Origin: Sambucus nigra
Lineage: Eukaryota > Streptophyta > Magnoliopsida > Dipsacales > Adoxaceae
Direction of reading: 5' to 3'
Assembly: GCA_949130495.1 (NCBI GenBank)
Contig: OX422214.1
Span: forward strand, 8,219,246-8,283,245
Length of the DNA: 64,000 bases
Below, piece by piece: positions 35,944 through 47,860 of this stretch. Within the stretch, counting starts at the first letter, position 1, and each line of letters starts with the position of its first letter. The position numbers and the translations under genes were made by a program. The notes beneath the pieces were generated by a model, which had not been told where the DNA came from, ran no database searches, and saw nothing but the letters and a program-made list of their open reading frames with translations.

Positions 35944-36833
35944 AAAGAGAAGAGATAACAGAAAACGGGTCAAAGCCCGATTGTAAAACAATTTTAAAAT
36001 TAGTTTAGCAAGTATTTAAAATGCTTACCTGCTAATGCAACAACCATGTTAGTATGCGACACTCTCTTGAGAATTCTCACCTCTCGTCTAGTGTACACAC
36101 CTATCGTACTACTAAACCTCAAAAGTCTATCTCACTTATTTTCCATAAAGTTTTATCACTTGAAAACAAGGTTATGATTTTCTCTTTAGAAAATCAATCT
36201 CTTCAGTATTTATTACGTTATTTAGAATAACTCCATACCGTCAAAAAGTTTCTGAATACTTATAGTGAAGTTGAAGAATTTATTCATTACTTAACTACTA
36301 TTACGCCCAGTAGAAAGTTCTCAAATAAATATACGTATATATATTAGTTACACGTATAATATATACTAACGGCACCCCACATAAAATCTATGGTGCAAGG
36401 TTTCCATATATAAGTATATATATATATACCAATCACTCATATAATATATATACACTAATGGCACCCCACATAAAAACTATGGTGCTGGCATACTCTGCTA
36501 TCAAGTCCCTGTATCACACATATTTAGGGAAATGCTAGTTCGGAATCACTCTCAAACTGCATTAACATAAAACACACAATTGGAGGCGAAGCATAGTTCC
36601 AAGTCACTAAGAGGTCAGCTCATACCCTCACGTCTCTTAGGACCGTTTGACTATCAATCAGATAGCCTGTACTAAGGAATTCGAAGTTTTAGGGTACGTG
36701 TCAATATCCCCCATAAAGGTCCCATCGAGATAAGACCGTCCCGGCGCAAAAACCCCCGTGATAGCAAGTAGCCCGAGTATGATTTTTATGCAGATATAAT
36801 ATATGCACAATCACTCAGTCATATATATATATA

Positions 36834-39800
36834 CTAGGGTGTACCCGTGCCGATGGCACGGTTTAAAAAAATTATTATCGCTTATAAAATCTCAATAATG
36901 TCTAGAAATTTTTATGCATGTAAAGACAACATTACACATGGTGTAAATGAAAAAACATACATCGTGCTAAATATGCGCTATCTAGTCGTACCTATATCAA
37001 GTCGGTCATCAAGAATTTTGCAAGATTACGAACCCACTCAATTTGCAAGATCATAACAGATTAAAATGTGTTGCAATATCCAATGGAGTCCGACTGACTC
37101 TCTATTGTTCTCCATCCAATGTACCATTTCAAAAATTTATTTGATACGATATGTAATTTTAATTTCCAACTAAACCAAATCTTATTTTTTGACTAAACAT
37201 GAACACAATACAATCCAAATGATACAAAATCTTATTTTTTTAATTAAAACAAACACTACCCAAATAAAAGCGACACGATGCTTGATCTTATTTTTTTTAA
37301 CCTAACACATGCAATGTGTGTGTGTGTGTGTGTCTGCGCGCGAGCTAGATATGTGTTGTGTATCCGATGTACCATTTATAAATTTTATTTGATATGATAT
37401 AAAAATGAAATCTTGTTTTTTTACCAATCACGAAAAGGGTCCAATTAAAACGCAACATGATACCACATGATATGAAATCTTATTTTCTTTTAATTAAAAC
37501 AAACATTACCAAATCAAAGCGACACGACACTTGATCTTATTTTTTTTACCAAACAAACACGACCAATAAATGTACGGGAAAAAACATTTTAATGGCATTT
37601 ATTTAAACTGATACTTCATTTCTTGAATGGGAAAAACAATTTTCAAATAAAAATCTAGAGTATAAATTTTTTGTATCAAACCAATTTTTAAATCAAATAT
37701 TATTTATAGACCTTGGGTTAAAATCATCTAGTCATACTAAAAGTCAGTTGCTTCATACTATTAAGTCTTCTTTCATAACTGAGTATTTTGTTTACCATTT
37801 AGAATGGAGTGTTTGTATTGGTGATTTTATCAAGGCCATTTGTAGTGATGTCTTGTGTGGTCAAATCTTGCAGTACTTTTCTCTCTTCCAATCAATGCAC
37901 TTAGGTACAACTTTATTATGAGTTTTGGAGGCTGATGCTCGAACAGTGTGCTCTTATTAAAAGATCACAATTCATTTTGATAGTTGGCATGTTAGGTCTT
38001 TTCTACCCAATTTTTTATATTGATTGGTTAGGTCTTTTAGTCAAGGATTTTATATTTGCCCATGGGTAATCAAAAAATACAGTTTAGAAAATTGAAAAGT
38101 CTTGAAAAAATCATTTGTCAAGCGCGATATGGCAAAAAAAAGCAGGAAACGAACAAATTCATTTATGACTTTATAAAAATACTGCTTGATCCATGAAGGG
38201 GTCGCTTTGTGTGGAGAGAAATGTTATAGTAGTGAAGTAGATGCACCAACTAAAAATTGAAGATCTCCAAACTAAATAATGAAAGACATGATTTACAATG
38301 ACACAAAAAATAAGCACAACCCATGAATGACAATAGTAATATTTATCTATAGAAACATTTGCATTGACAACCCATTTAGATGTATATTTTATCACACAAA
38401 ATCCCAATATATAATTAAAGTTATTTATCAAGATCACTAATATTTAATAAACACAAAAGCACACGTGATCTTTTTCATATTATTTACTAACCTCAAAAAA
38501 TTATACCCCTTCAGCACCCCTACTGAGTTAACCACGTTGGGATTAAAAAATGAGTCATTACTTTCACTCACCCTCTCAGCACACAAAATATATATTGAAA
38601 GAAAACTCAAGTCCACGACCCTCCTCTCAACTTAACCACGCAAATTCATTCATATAAAAAAAAACCATTAAAACAACACAAAAAATGAACACCTTATAAC
38701 CTTCAATTGGGGGAAAATATGGGAGAAGATTATAGACGATTATGGGAAAATGGAGGAGAGATGGGTGGGGAATACCAGAGATTGTATGTAGATAGATCTT
38801 TTAAAGATCTGATGTTTTATTTCTGGGGTCATTAATAATCTACATCCACAGATGATATTGTTGGATAATGATGGTCTTGAAACTGAAATGTGTAGAAAAA
38901 ACTGGTAATTTTTAGAAACCCATACAATGTTAAACATATTGTAAGGCGTGAGTATGATGTGTGGGGCAACTTAAGAATTTTAACAATCATAAGATAAATT
39001 GTTTAAGAAGCTTTAAACAATCATAATATAATTTCTAAAAAAAAATTTATAAAGAATCTTTTGTAGAAAAAAAGATGAAAAAACCCACAAAACTTGGTCA
39101 GACACAGCTCTCACTGGAGGCAAAAACTAAATAGATCTGTAGTACAAAAAAAATCTCTCACTGAAAGCAAAAAAAAAAACCCAAAAATTTTGACTCTTTA
39201 CCGGAGTCATGGATTTAGTTGGGGCGGACAGAGAAAGAAGGATTTATACCTCACAATGGGGATGAACCCAAAGAAGAAAAAAGCTTCTGTAGCCCCAAAA
39301 TTTGCAAAAACTTCAGAACATCGTGATCTGGAAAAACAAAATTTGAAAATAGGTGCTCAGTAATATAATTAAAACACTCTACAACCCACTGCAAATATCT
39401 CTCACCTACCACACTCTATAGAATCTCTCTCCTTCTATAACCTTCCAGACCAAAATCTACAGAAGTTTTGATGTCCCTCCATTTGAATGTTCTAAAGGAG
39501 ATATCGTAATTATTGCAAACTTTTGATGCTGAAGCGATAAAGAAGCCATAAATTAATTATGTTCCATATCTCCTCTCTCCACCATTTTATCACAAAAAAT
39601 CCTAATTTTATATTGAGACAAATATACTATCATTGAGCCAATATCGCAAATCAGATTGTAAAGAATGATGAGAAATTTTATTTTCCAATACCTCAAAGGA
39701 GGGGGTTGATGAAGAGAGAAAAAAGACTAAATAGTGTCATTGGATATTATGTGTAGGTCAAAAAAGAAAGGGGGATGGATATGATGAGAAATCGAGAGCC

Positions 39801-40616
39801 TTGGGAAAGTGGCTGTGTAGATTGCCCCTTGAACAAAGCAGAGGATCATCAACCAAATGTTGAGGATCAAAAAACTGAACTACCGGCCTTGCAGAGGATC
39901 AACAACTCAAACCACTCTGGCCTGACTCCCCAAAGTAAGATTGGCAGCACTCACTTTTATTCGATTAAAGATGGTGTGTTTCCATCGGCCTCGTCTACAT
40001 CAACAACACAAAAAAAAAGATTGGATTAAAAAAACAAAATGCTCATATTTGAGAGAGTTTATTAAATGTTCAGAACCCACCAAATGTTGTCTGGGTAAAT
40101 CACGTTTCAGAGAGTTTATTGAATAAAAAAGGACCCACCAAATGCTCAAAATCGTGTTTAAACTACAACAAAGCTTCTTCCATGCCTCCATGCGTTATGA
40201 AAAAAGATGATAAAATCAAATGGGAACACACAAATAGAGAGAGAAGATGGGTAGAGAGAGCGAGAGAATAGGTACCTAATATTCATTGGGAATAATGTGA
40301 GTCTTCTCCAAATATTAGTTCAGGTATACACCCGCTGCTTGAGAAAAGAGAGGTAGATAGAGGTATTGTCAGGGTAGAGTGGGAAGTGGGTTTGCAGAGA
40401 AATGGGCTCGAGGTCTGACATATCAAACTTTCAATCTCGAGCCAAGTGTAATTGCCCAAAAACAAACTCTCTACTGTGGTCGATTTTGAAACCATTAGTT
40501 GCAATTTTGTAAGAGTTAATCTCGCCTGTTAGTTGATAGAGACCAAATCTCCTAAGACGTAATCTCAACCGTTAGTTTGTTTAGACAAAAAAAGCCCTCC
40601 TCCTTTATTATATAGA
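36834..40616 (-). mobile_element. Non-autonomous Helitron
   Basis: On the minus strand the 5' end reads TCTATATAATAAAGGAG, and the 3' end is a hairpin (CCGTGCC, loop ATC, GGCACGG; 36845-36861) followed by GTACACCCTAG. Helitrons start with TC, end with CTRR after a short hairpin and insert between A and T without duplication. The flanking bases fit (T at 40617 and A at 36833 on the plus strand). Outside it, sequence matching the N LTR continues. No Rep/helicase protein is encoded. The short frames (39094-39363, 39775-40029 and others) are not recognised as captured genes. Confidence 0.85.
37130..37560. repeat. Diverged internal direct repeat in the Helitron with (TG)n between copies
   Basis: A unit of about 180-200 bases occurs at about 37130-37310 and again at about 37370-37560. 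Both have TTTGATA(C/T)GATAT at the start and AAAGCGACACGA followed by CTTGATCTTATTTTTTTT at the end. A (TG)n run (37315-37333) separates them. Confidence 0.7.
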
Positions 40617-41059
40617 TATATACACACATCCACATTGCTAAATTAGGTGCGCTCGCGACCCATAATTATAATTATCCGTTATTACACATTTTACTCGATT
40701 ATTTCATATAACGGACTCGTTATTTGTATTCTCATTGATTTTTCACTTCATACTCACTTCTCCTCTCTCGAAGTATTCAAAGTGTAATTTCAGTAGGCAT
40801 TTACTCACTTATGTTTCGGTCTAACTCCCTTACGAGTCCCAATCTTTTTATTAAATATACACATGATTTCATATACACATGAATCATTCCTCATTAACCC
40901 AAAATCTCATTCTACACTAAAGTGTTGCTCAACGTGGTCTAACAAGGCCCTACTGGTCATCTCTATATCCCATTATATTCCAACAACAACAATCAAGGGT
41001 TCCCATACATCTTAATCGGATTAAACTAACGAATGAGAAATATGCAGTTTTCGAGGAGG

Positions 41060-41120
41060 GGTCAATCGATCGAAGAAAAGGGGTCGATCGATCGATGCTC
41101 TGGGCTCGATCGATCGATCA
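41060..41120. repeat. TCGA-core palindrome cluster (ATCGAT type), solo LTR C
   Basis: Three ATCGAT/TCGATCGATCGA runs are present, one fewer than in element N, with CTCTGGGCTCGATCGATCG conserved. Confidence 0.88.
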
Positions 41121-42763
41121 AGAAGTTCTTGCCCAGAAACTGCAAATTAAACCTACGGGTTTCATCTTCCAATTTCTCCAAAAACGTCATTAACAACTCT
41201 AGAATTCTCAAATAACAATACTACAAGTTCCATATACATATATGTAAGGTTTCCAATGTGAAACATGTGTAATTTCATCAACGATGTCGAATTAATGGGG
41301 TAAAAATTGACATAATCTTTAAGAACCCTAATTTTTGAAGAAATATACATTCCTCTAAATAATTCCTAGATTTCTTATTTCTAACTCATAATAATTCATG
41401 GGTAATCCTCTACATATGATTGGTATATCCAGAATATATTAAATATCTCTAATCATGCGATGTAAAGTCTCTTAATCAACAATTTCTTTCATGGGGTAAG
41501 TCCTAAACAATCCTAGACTATCATGATTGAGACATTAACAAAAATATAAAGCAAGATAGATACTTGCCTGGGAGTTTAGTTTCTTATTTGTGAGGGAAAA
41601 AGGTATGGTTGTGCTCCTCGTTCCGCGATCTACGTTTTGGTGGTGGTGGCGGTGAAAACGGTCGAGTCTTTGGCCTTGAATTTCTTGAAAAGCTTGCCAA
41701 CCTCTTCTCTAATGGCCGTCCTTTGATTTTTTGTTTGTTAACCCTAGAAGACAACTGCTAGCGGTTGATATATCCTTAGGAAATTCGTGGGTTTAATTCC
41801 CCAAAAATAGAAAATGTCTAAAATACCCTCCCGGGATGTCAATTAGGCCTAAAAATTCCCCGAGACCCAAACTAAACCCCGGGGTACACTTTTCTGACTA
41901 TCTCGACCCTTCTGGACACTTTGGCGCACTCAAAATGACCATACGAGCAACTTATAATTTATTCACTTTATATAACAACAATTTAGTCCTGACATGACAC
42001 AGGCGCGTCTCGACATAAATTTTCATAATTGCCATTTTATTCACTCGTGACAATTTTAATAAAATAAATCTCATATATTACTTTACTCTCCTAGTAATAT
42101 TCAATAATTTTCCAATAATTACTAACTCACATCACGTTAGTAAATATAGAAAAAATAAATTTTCGGATTAATATTAAATTAATATCTCAATTTAAATTTA
42201 ATAAATCCCCAGTTTTAAAAGCCATAAAAATACGGGGTTTTATATAAACATTGATTTCAAGATTTAAACCCAAAAATCTAGGTTTTTGATATTAATACCC
42301 AAAAATCCATTTGTTTTATCCACAAATTTGGAAATGAAATACATAAATGAAATATTTAGCAAGATTAAACACTTGCCTCGATTTTGTAGAGGTTGGATCG
42401 TCCTCGATGTCGCGTTTGGGCCGGAGTTCCCAAGCTTTTTCTCCTCTCTCTCTTTCTTTCTTCTTCTTTTCTCTCTTCTTTCTCCCTCTAGGGCTTTTTC
42501 TCTCTTTCTCTCAAATAAGAATGGCTTAATCCGTAAGCCTCTTAAATCCCTTAAAACATAAGCCCCTATTTTAAATGTTAATACACACTTTAAATGACTC
42601 GTTTACTCCAATTCGAGTCAAACTGACTTAAAAGCATTCCGGAGCCGAAATAAAATCCAATGACAATCATTTTGACTATCTCGACCCATCCGGGATCGAT
42701 GGTACCCTCAAAATCATCATCCAGAATACTTTGAAATGTTCTCTATTTTTGGACCTCAATTCC

Positions 42764-45565
42764 TGATAACTATGACTTTTGTATGTAGTCGTTGATGTTG
42801 AAAGCCAAGTTAGTCAAAAATCCTCAAATACCTACAAAATCAATAAACTCAAGTGTAGAGTGGTAAGTAAGGATGTCAATCCACTTTCTAGGGAGTAAGC
42901 TAGAGACAAATTCAATTGTAATTCACTTTTTATTTTCTTTTTGTGCTTTTTCACTTTTCTAATTTTTTTTTAGTTTTTTCAAATATTAAAACAATAGGGT
43001 GAGGTGAGATTTAAACTAAACTAAACTAAATGTCATATGATAATAACTAACTAGAAAGTGACTAAAATGAAAAATAAAGTCTAACACTAAAATAAAAGAT
43101 AAAGTGAGGTAAATAATTGTGAGAACAATCAAGGAATGGGATTACACCACAAATTTTAGTTATTCTAATTAATTAATTTAATTATTTGAATTCTCCCAAA
43201 TTAATATCAAAACTACAAATCAACTCTCGTTGCAAGTGTAATTTTAATAGTAATCTTTTAGAAAGTTAATTTTAACACCACACAACTCTAGAAAAATAGA
43301 TCCACACACCTTTTAATTAATCACCCGCTAGGATCGATCAATTAGAATTTATGTCAATCTTATAAAATAAATTTAGAGTTGAAATTCAAATAATAATACC
43401 CCGCTTAAGAAACCCCTATCTCTAGTTCGAATCTAAAATGGGTATTATCACTAGAATTTTGATTTTCTCTCGAAAATCATTTACCCTCTCTCGAGGCGTA
43501 AATCTAAGGGTGAGAGATCAAAATTAACATTCAAATGGACTTTTCAAGTAATTAAACTAATTAAAATAAAATAACATCAAATAAGGGTTTTACCCCACCC
43601 CTTGAAAGGGAATTTAGCCTAACATGATATTGAACATGACAAATTAATAATCAAGGCTACTAAAATAAAAGAAAAGAGAATAGAACAACCAAACCAAATC
43701 TCTTTGAGAAAGTTGAACTATACTCTTCCAAATTGAAGCATACAATCCCTCCAATTGATCATCCAAATGCTTTGAAATTAATTATTCACTCAATTAACTC
43801 TCCTACAATATTTAATCTCACAAATATCTAAAATAAAAAAAAGGAAAAACTATTTACAAAGGATAATTTTCTCTATAATTCTCTCTCTAAAATTCCTATT
43901 TAAAAACTCTTTCTTATTTGATTGGGGTCTTCTTCTTTAATTTATAGTACGCATGGAGCATGGGGGTAAAAATGAGAATTGGCTATGGTGAACATGTGGG
44001 AAAGGTGAGAGCACATGTGCATGGGGGTGTGAGGTGTGAAGATATTTAGAAAAAATCTGATTTGGGTTAAATGTGCATTTGGGTGCACATGGGCGCATGT
44101 GGCTTGTGAGGTTAGAGGGGTAATTTTGGAAAAGTATTAAGAAAGGATATTATGGGTAATGGGAACAAAAGGCATTTATGGGTGGTAATTGTTGACTTAT
44201 TCTTTGGTTTAGTCTTGGACAAAAGCAGGTAGAAGTCGATTTTGGTGGAAGTGGCTAAAAATGGGAAATGGGTCTTGTTGTTGGTTGAAGGTTTATGGAT
44301 CAGATTGTGGGTAAGAATCGGGTTGGTTTGGAAGGGTAAAGAGTATGGCATGAATGGGCTCAGTTCGTCGGGTCGTGATCGGAGTTGAACGGAAATGGAG
44401 GTTGCAGCTCCGACCGGAGCTGGGTTCGAGGTAGAAGCAGATCGGCGCCGGAGGTAGTCGCGGCGGGTAAGGGCGCCGGCGTCGGGTTCTGCAGGGGGCG
44501 AGAGAGAGTTTGGTAGGGGCAGCGCCGGGAGGGGGTTTGATAGAGGTCCGGCGCCGCGGCTTGGCAGGGGGCACGATTTTAGTGCCGCCGGAGGGAGGGA
44601 GGTCCGGCGCTGGGGATTTGGGGAGAGGGGGTCCAGGTTTTTAGAGGTCACCGGCGGTTAGGTCCGGTGTAGGGAGATTGGAGGGTTCGGATCTGGGTCG
44701 GTAATGGAGTGAGGAGATAGAAAGGTTGTTTTTGGTTATGGGGTTTAGAGAGGAGAGAGAGTGGGTTAGGAGGTAGATGATGATGAATAGTAAAAAAGGG
44801 GGAATGGTTTTGTGTTTGTGGGTGTATGAGAGTTGGGTGTGGGTAAGATGAGTGTTTGGGTATTGGGTGTCTTGGATAAGGGGGTTATGTGTGTGTTGAG
44901 TATATGGTATTTAGGGTGTATGTGTGTGTAATGTTTGGACTGAATTAAAATAAATAAAACAAAAAATTAAAAAGAAATCTAACTAAAAATAAAACAAACT
45001 AAAAATAATAAAAATAAAAATATCAAAACTAAAAAAATAAAATACTAAGCTATAAAAAAATACTAAAATAAAATAAAAGAAATAAAAACATAAAATTAAA
45101 TGAAAACTAAAGTCCTAAAAAAATATAAAATATAATAAAATGAACTCCTAAAACTAATCTTAATAAAATAAGACTAAACTAAAAGCTAATAAAAATCAAA
45201 ATAAAATAAAATTATACTAATAAAAATAAGATAGAAAATAAACCTAGAAAATATTAAATAAATCTAAAATAAATTCTAAAAATAAAAATGATTCAAACTA
45301 AAAATCTAAAAAATAATAAAATGACACAAACAAAACACACACAGGCTTGGGGTAAGTTTGGGCTAGGTTTAGGCTCAGGTTAGGGTACGGGAGAGGGAAT
45401 TAGCTCCATTCATGCACAATTGTCTTGAAATACGCGTTTGAACATCGCAACGTGCATTCGGCCTACAAAATAAACAATTAAGCACATAAGACCCATATTG
45501 TCGAGAATTAGCAACTAAAGTACGTCTATTTGGGGTATAAATTGTACAGTTTTGGGTGCTTATCA
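42764..45565 (-). mobile_element. Solo LTR G, Tat/Athila-like
   Basis: The insert starts TGATAACTATGAC, ends GGGTGCTTATCA and is flanked by ATTCC on both sides (42759-42763, 45566-45570). On the minus strand it begins TGATAAGCACCC, a typical start for Tat-type LTRs. Near its other end it has GGTAAGTAAGGATG and ATCCACTTTCTAGGGA, like the motif in D and E. No primer site or internal region is present, so it is a solo LTR. It contains a GC-rich block (about 44380-44660) and an A-rich block (about 44938-45340). The 179-residue frame at 44112-44651 begins with GTG and has biased composition; I do not take it as a gene. Confidence 0.8.
44938..45340. repeat. A-rich low-complexity block in solo LTR G
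   Basis: About 400 bases consist mainly of AAATAAAA- and CTAAAAAT-like words without a fixed period. Confidence 0.85.
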
Positions 45566-45656
45566 ATTCCCAAATTTTAAAATTCTCCAATTTAATTAAA
45601 TTTTATTTTCTCAAAAATTTAATTTCTCAGTCTCCAAAGTCAAGGGTTGTTACATA

Positions 45657-45667
45657 CTTCCCCCCTT
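45657..45667 (-). other. Polypurine tract of complex A, copy 2
   Basis: The minus strand reads AAGGGGGGAAG before the LTR ending at 45654. Confidence 0.75.
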
Positions 45668-47416
45668 ACAAAAATTTTGCCCGCGAAATTTAAGATATGC
45701 CTAGGACCTCAATCTCATCTAATCCTTACATCAATCCTCAGGATCACTATACCGATTCTTTCTAATTCTCACGTCGAACCATATAGATTTTAAAGCAAAC
45801 TATTACCCAAGGTGTCCATACACCCTGTACCCGAGCTTCCACTCGAAGAATTATAATCACGCTCCATTAGCCTCAAATCGTAATATACTATCACCAATAT
45901 AATCTATAACAACATATTAACTATATAAAAGCTTGAAAATTCCCAATGGTCGAACTCTCCTCAATTCCTGACGCTAGCCACCTTCGTGCGGGGGAGGTCT
46001 CGCAAGCGAAATCCAAACAAGGAACCCTCCCAATACACTACTGTGTAGCTAGGTCGGGGATTGAGATTAATTGAACCAGGGTTAAGGTTTTATAAAAGAT
46101 TTTCATATTTTAGATATTGCTTGAAGGCTTGTATAATAATATAATATAAAATAAATCCATGTCTTTCGACATGCCAAGCAAACACCTTATGTTTAGGACA
46201 CAAGGCCTCAGCAAATACAACACTCTAACCAATACCTAGTTCTCAAACTAGCACAACAATGAGCTAAATTATCCGCTCAACATGAATCTATCAAACTCTG
46301 AATCTCTCAAGTATAAAATTCCTCTACATCACATCAACACCTTTCCATAAACTAAGTTCTTTCCTCATTGGAACACTACAATTACATGCCCTAACCTATC
46401 CATAAGACGATAACCTTATAGTCACTACTCAACAAACCTCGACATTCCGTACTTCCGGAACTTAACAGTACAACTTTCTACTATCTCTTTACAAGACGGT
46501 CTATTGTCTCAAAAGATGCCATACAAAGGCCGTACTTGCTCACTCCTTCTTCCAAGGAAATTCTATACACCCTAGGGGCGTAGCGGCTAACCGCTCAATA
46601 TACCTAACGCGTGATGTTGCCAATATCGCACAAAGCGTGACTTAAACCCAAAGAAAGGTATTCTACCTTATACTTCCATAATCCAATGGTTTCACCCCGT
46701 CCTTGAAACCCAACTCAGGGTCCTCTACTTCCTCCACGACAATCATTATTCCTAAACCTATTTCTCCACAAGAGAAACATCTTCCTCAAAATCCTTCCTA
46801 ACCATTTTGAAGGACAAAATGCGATTGCGACTACCGAAAACTCCCTCAGTCCTACTCAACGAAACTGAGTCTCCAATTTCTTTCTCCCTCATCCCAGAAG
46901 GCGATACTCCTAATATTGGGACAACTCCACCTACCTCACATCGGTAAGAGTCAACAACACCAGGTTTCCTAACAAAGGTTGACGGGTTTCTCAATCTAAA
47001 CCTCCCAAGGACTACACTATACACCTCTCCTCAGACTTTCCTTACTAAGTCCAAGATTTGCCATTCGAGTAAATTTCCCTTTCTTACTCAACCATTTATA
47101 GATCACCTTGAACCATTGCTAGAGATCTCCTCAATATCTCCGTCTAAATCGGGGAAAAAAATACCCCCGATCAAAGCGTACCCAAGATATGCTATGGGTA
47201 TTGTCTCTCTAATCTTATCCTTTCCTAGACGACCTAATCTAGGCGACGTCTGAAACAAAAGCAACTGTTATCAGAACATCTATCAAGTGAATACACTTCA
47301 CAGAAAAAAGATAAACGTTGTGAACACAACAATCCTAATAGTAGGGCTTTATATCAAGAACGTTAATGGAAGAACGTAGAAAACCCACACAGATCCTAAA
47401 GGCTCTAGAACCTGAT

Positions 47417-47428
47417 GCTCTGATACCA
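47417..47428 (-). other. Primer binding site of complex A, copy 2 (initiator tRNA-Met)
   Basis: The minus strand reads TGGTATCAGAGC, two bases from the LTR at 47431. Confidence 0.85.
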
Positions 47429-47860
47429 TCTGTAACACCCCGCTTAAAATAATAAAGGGTGGCCAGCCCTATACTGCATTAAATCAGGAGTTTCAGATGG
47501 CTCAGTCTCAACACCAACTGTCGATACAAATATAATATAGACTGACTACCTGATATCATATAAGCGAGATGTTAAAATTAAATAAAATATGCAACAGACA
47601 ACCAACCAACACTATAAAACTACTAATAGAGGAAAGAAAAATGCATAAAAGAACTAGGATAAATGAAATGCTAGAATAAAATTAAATAAATAACTACAAC
47701 CGAATATACCACAAAGGAGTAAACCCGAATAAGATGTCGGGTCACAGTCAATACAATAACTGAAATGAAATAAATATACACATCTATAAATATCCCTTGG
47801 GTATAAACCCGATATACAACATGAATCCTACCTAGATTTTTAAAGAAGTAGGAAGCGACT

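Larger units (their letters stand above)
27314..42244 (-). mobile_element. Solo LTR C, related to the LTR of N, split by element D and a Helitron
   Basis: The left end is TGAGACACCCCGCC and the right end CGGGGTTTTATA (terminal CA changed to TA). Both are flanked by TAAAC (27309-27313 and 42245-42249). Removing D and the Helitron leaves about 3.1 kb, one LTR with no internal region. The remaining pieces are 27314-27544, 35572-36833 and 40617-42244. They carry the hairpins GGGCGACACATGCCC (35742-35756) and CGGGTCAAAGCCCG (35966-35979) and the ATCGAT cluster (41060-41120). A solo LTR forms when the two LTRs of an element recombine. Confidence 0.88.
25458..45654 (-). repeat. LTR 2 of complex A, interrupted by C and G and internally deleted
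   Basis: The start TGTAACACCCCGC and the end GGGTTGTTACA match LTR 3. Own sequence is 25458-27313, 42250-42763 and 45571-45654. A 1.38-kb stretch equivalent to 50801-52176 of LTR 3 is missing at 25920/25921. The palindrome cluster is at 27020-27143 and CACTTGCCT at 42370-42378. Solo LTR C (TSD TAAAC) and solo LTR G (TSD ATTCC) are inserted. Confidence 0.88.
45655..47430 (-). mobile_element. Internal region 2 of complex A (non-coding, uninterrupted)
   Basis: This is the intact form of the internal region. It starts with a purine tract (45657-45667) and the hairpin-forming AATTTTGCCCGCGAAATT, and ends with the primer site (47417-47428). No retroviral motif is present on either strand; the 88-residue minus frame (46758-47024) is unsupported. 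It shows the empty target site of element B at about 47250-47260. Confidence 0.85.

Noticed and set aside
39094..40126. Captured gene fragments in the Helitron (three frames of 60-90 residues)
   Set aside because: The frames are lysine- or serine-rich and overlap each other. I recognise no host protein segment.
44112..44651. 179-residue proline-rich frame in solo LTR G
   Set aside because: It starts with GTG, follows a GC-rich block, overlaps another similar frame (44293-44574) and has no domain or conserved segment.
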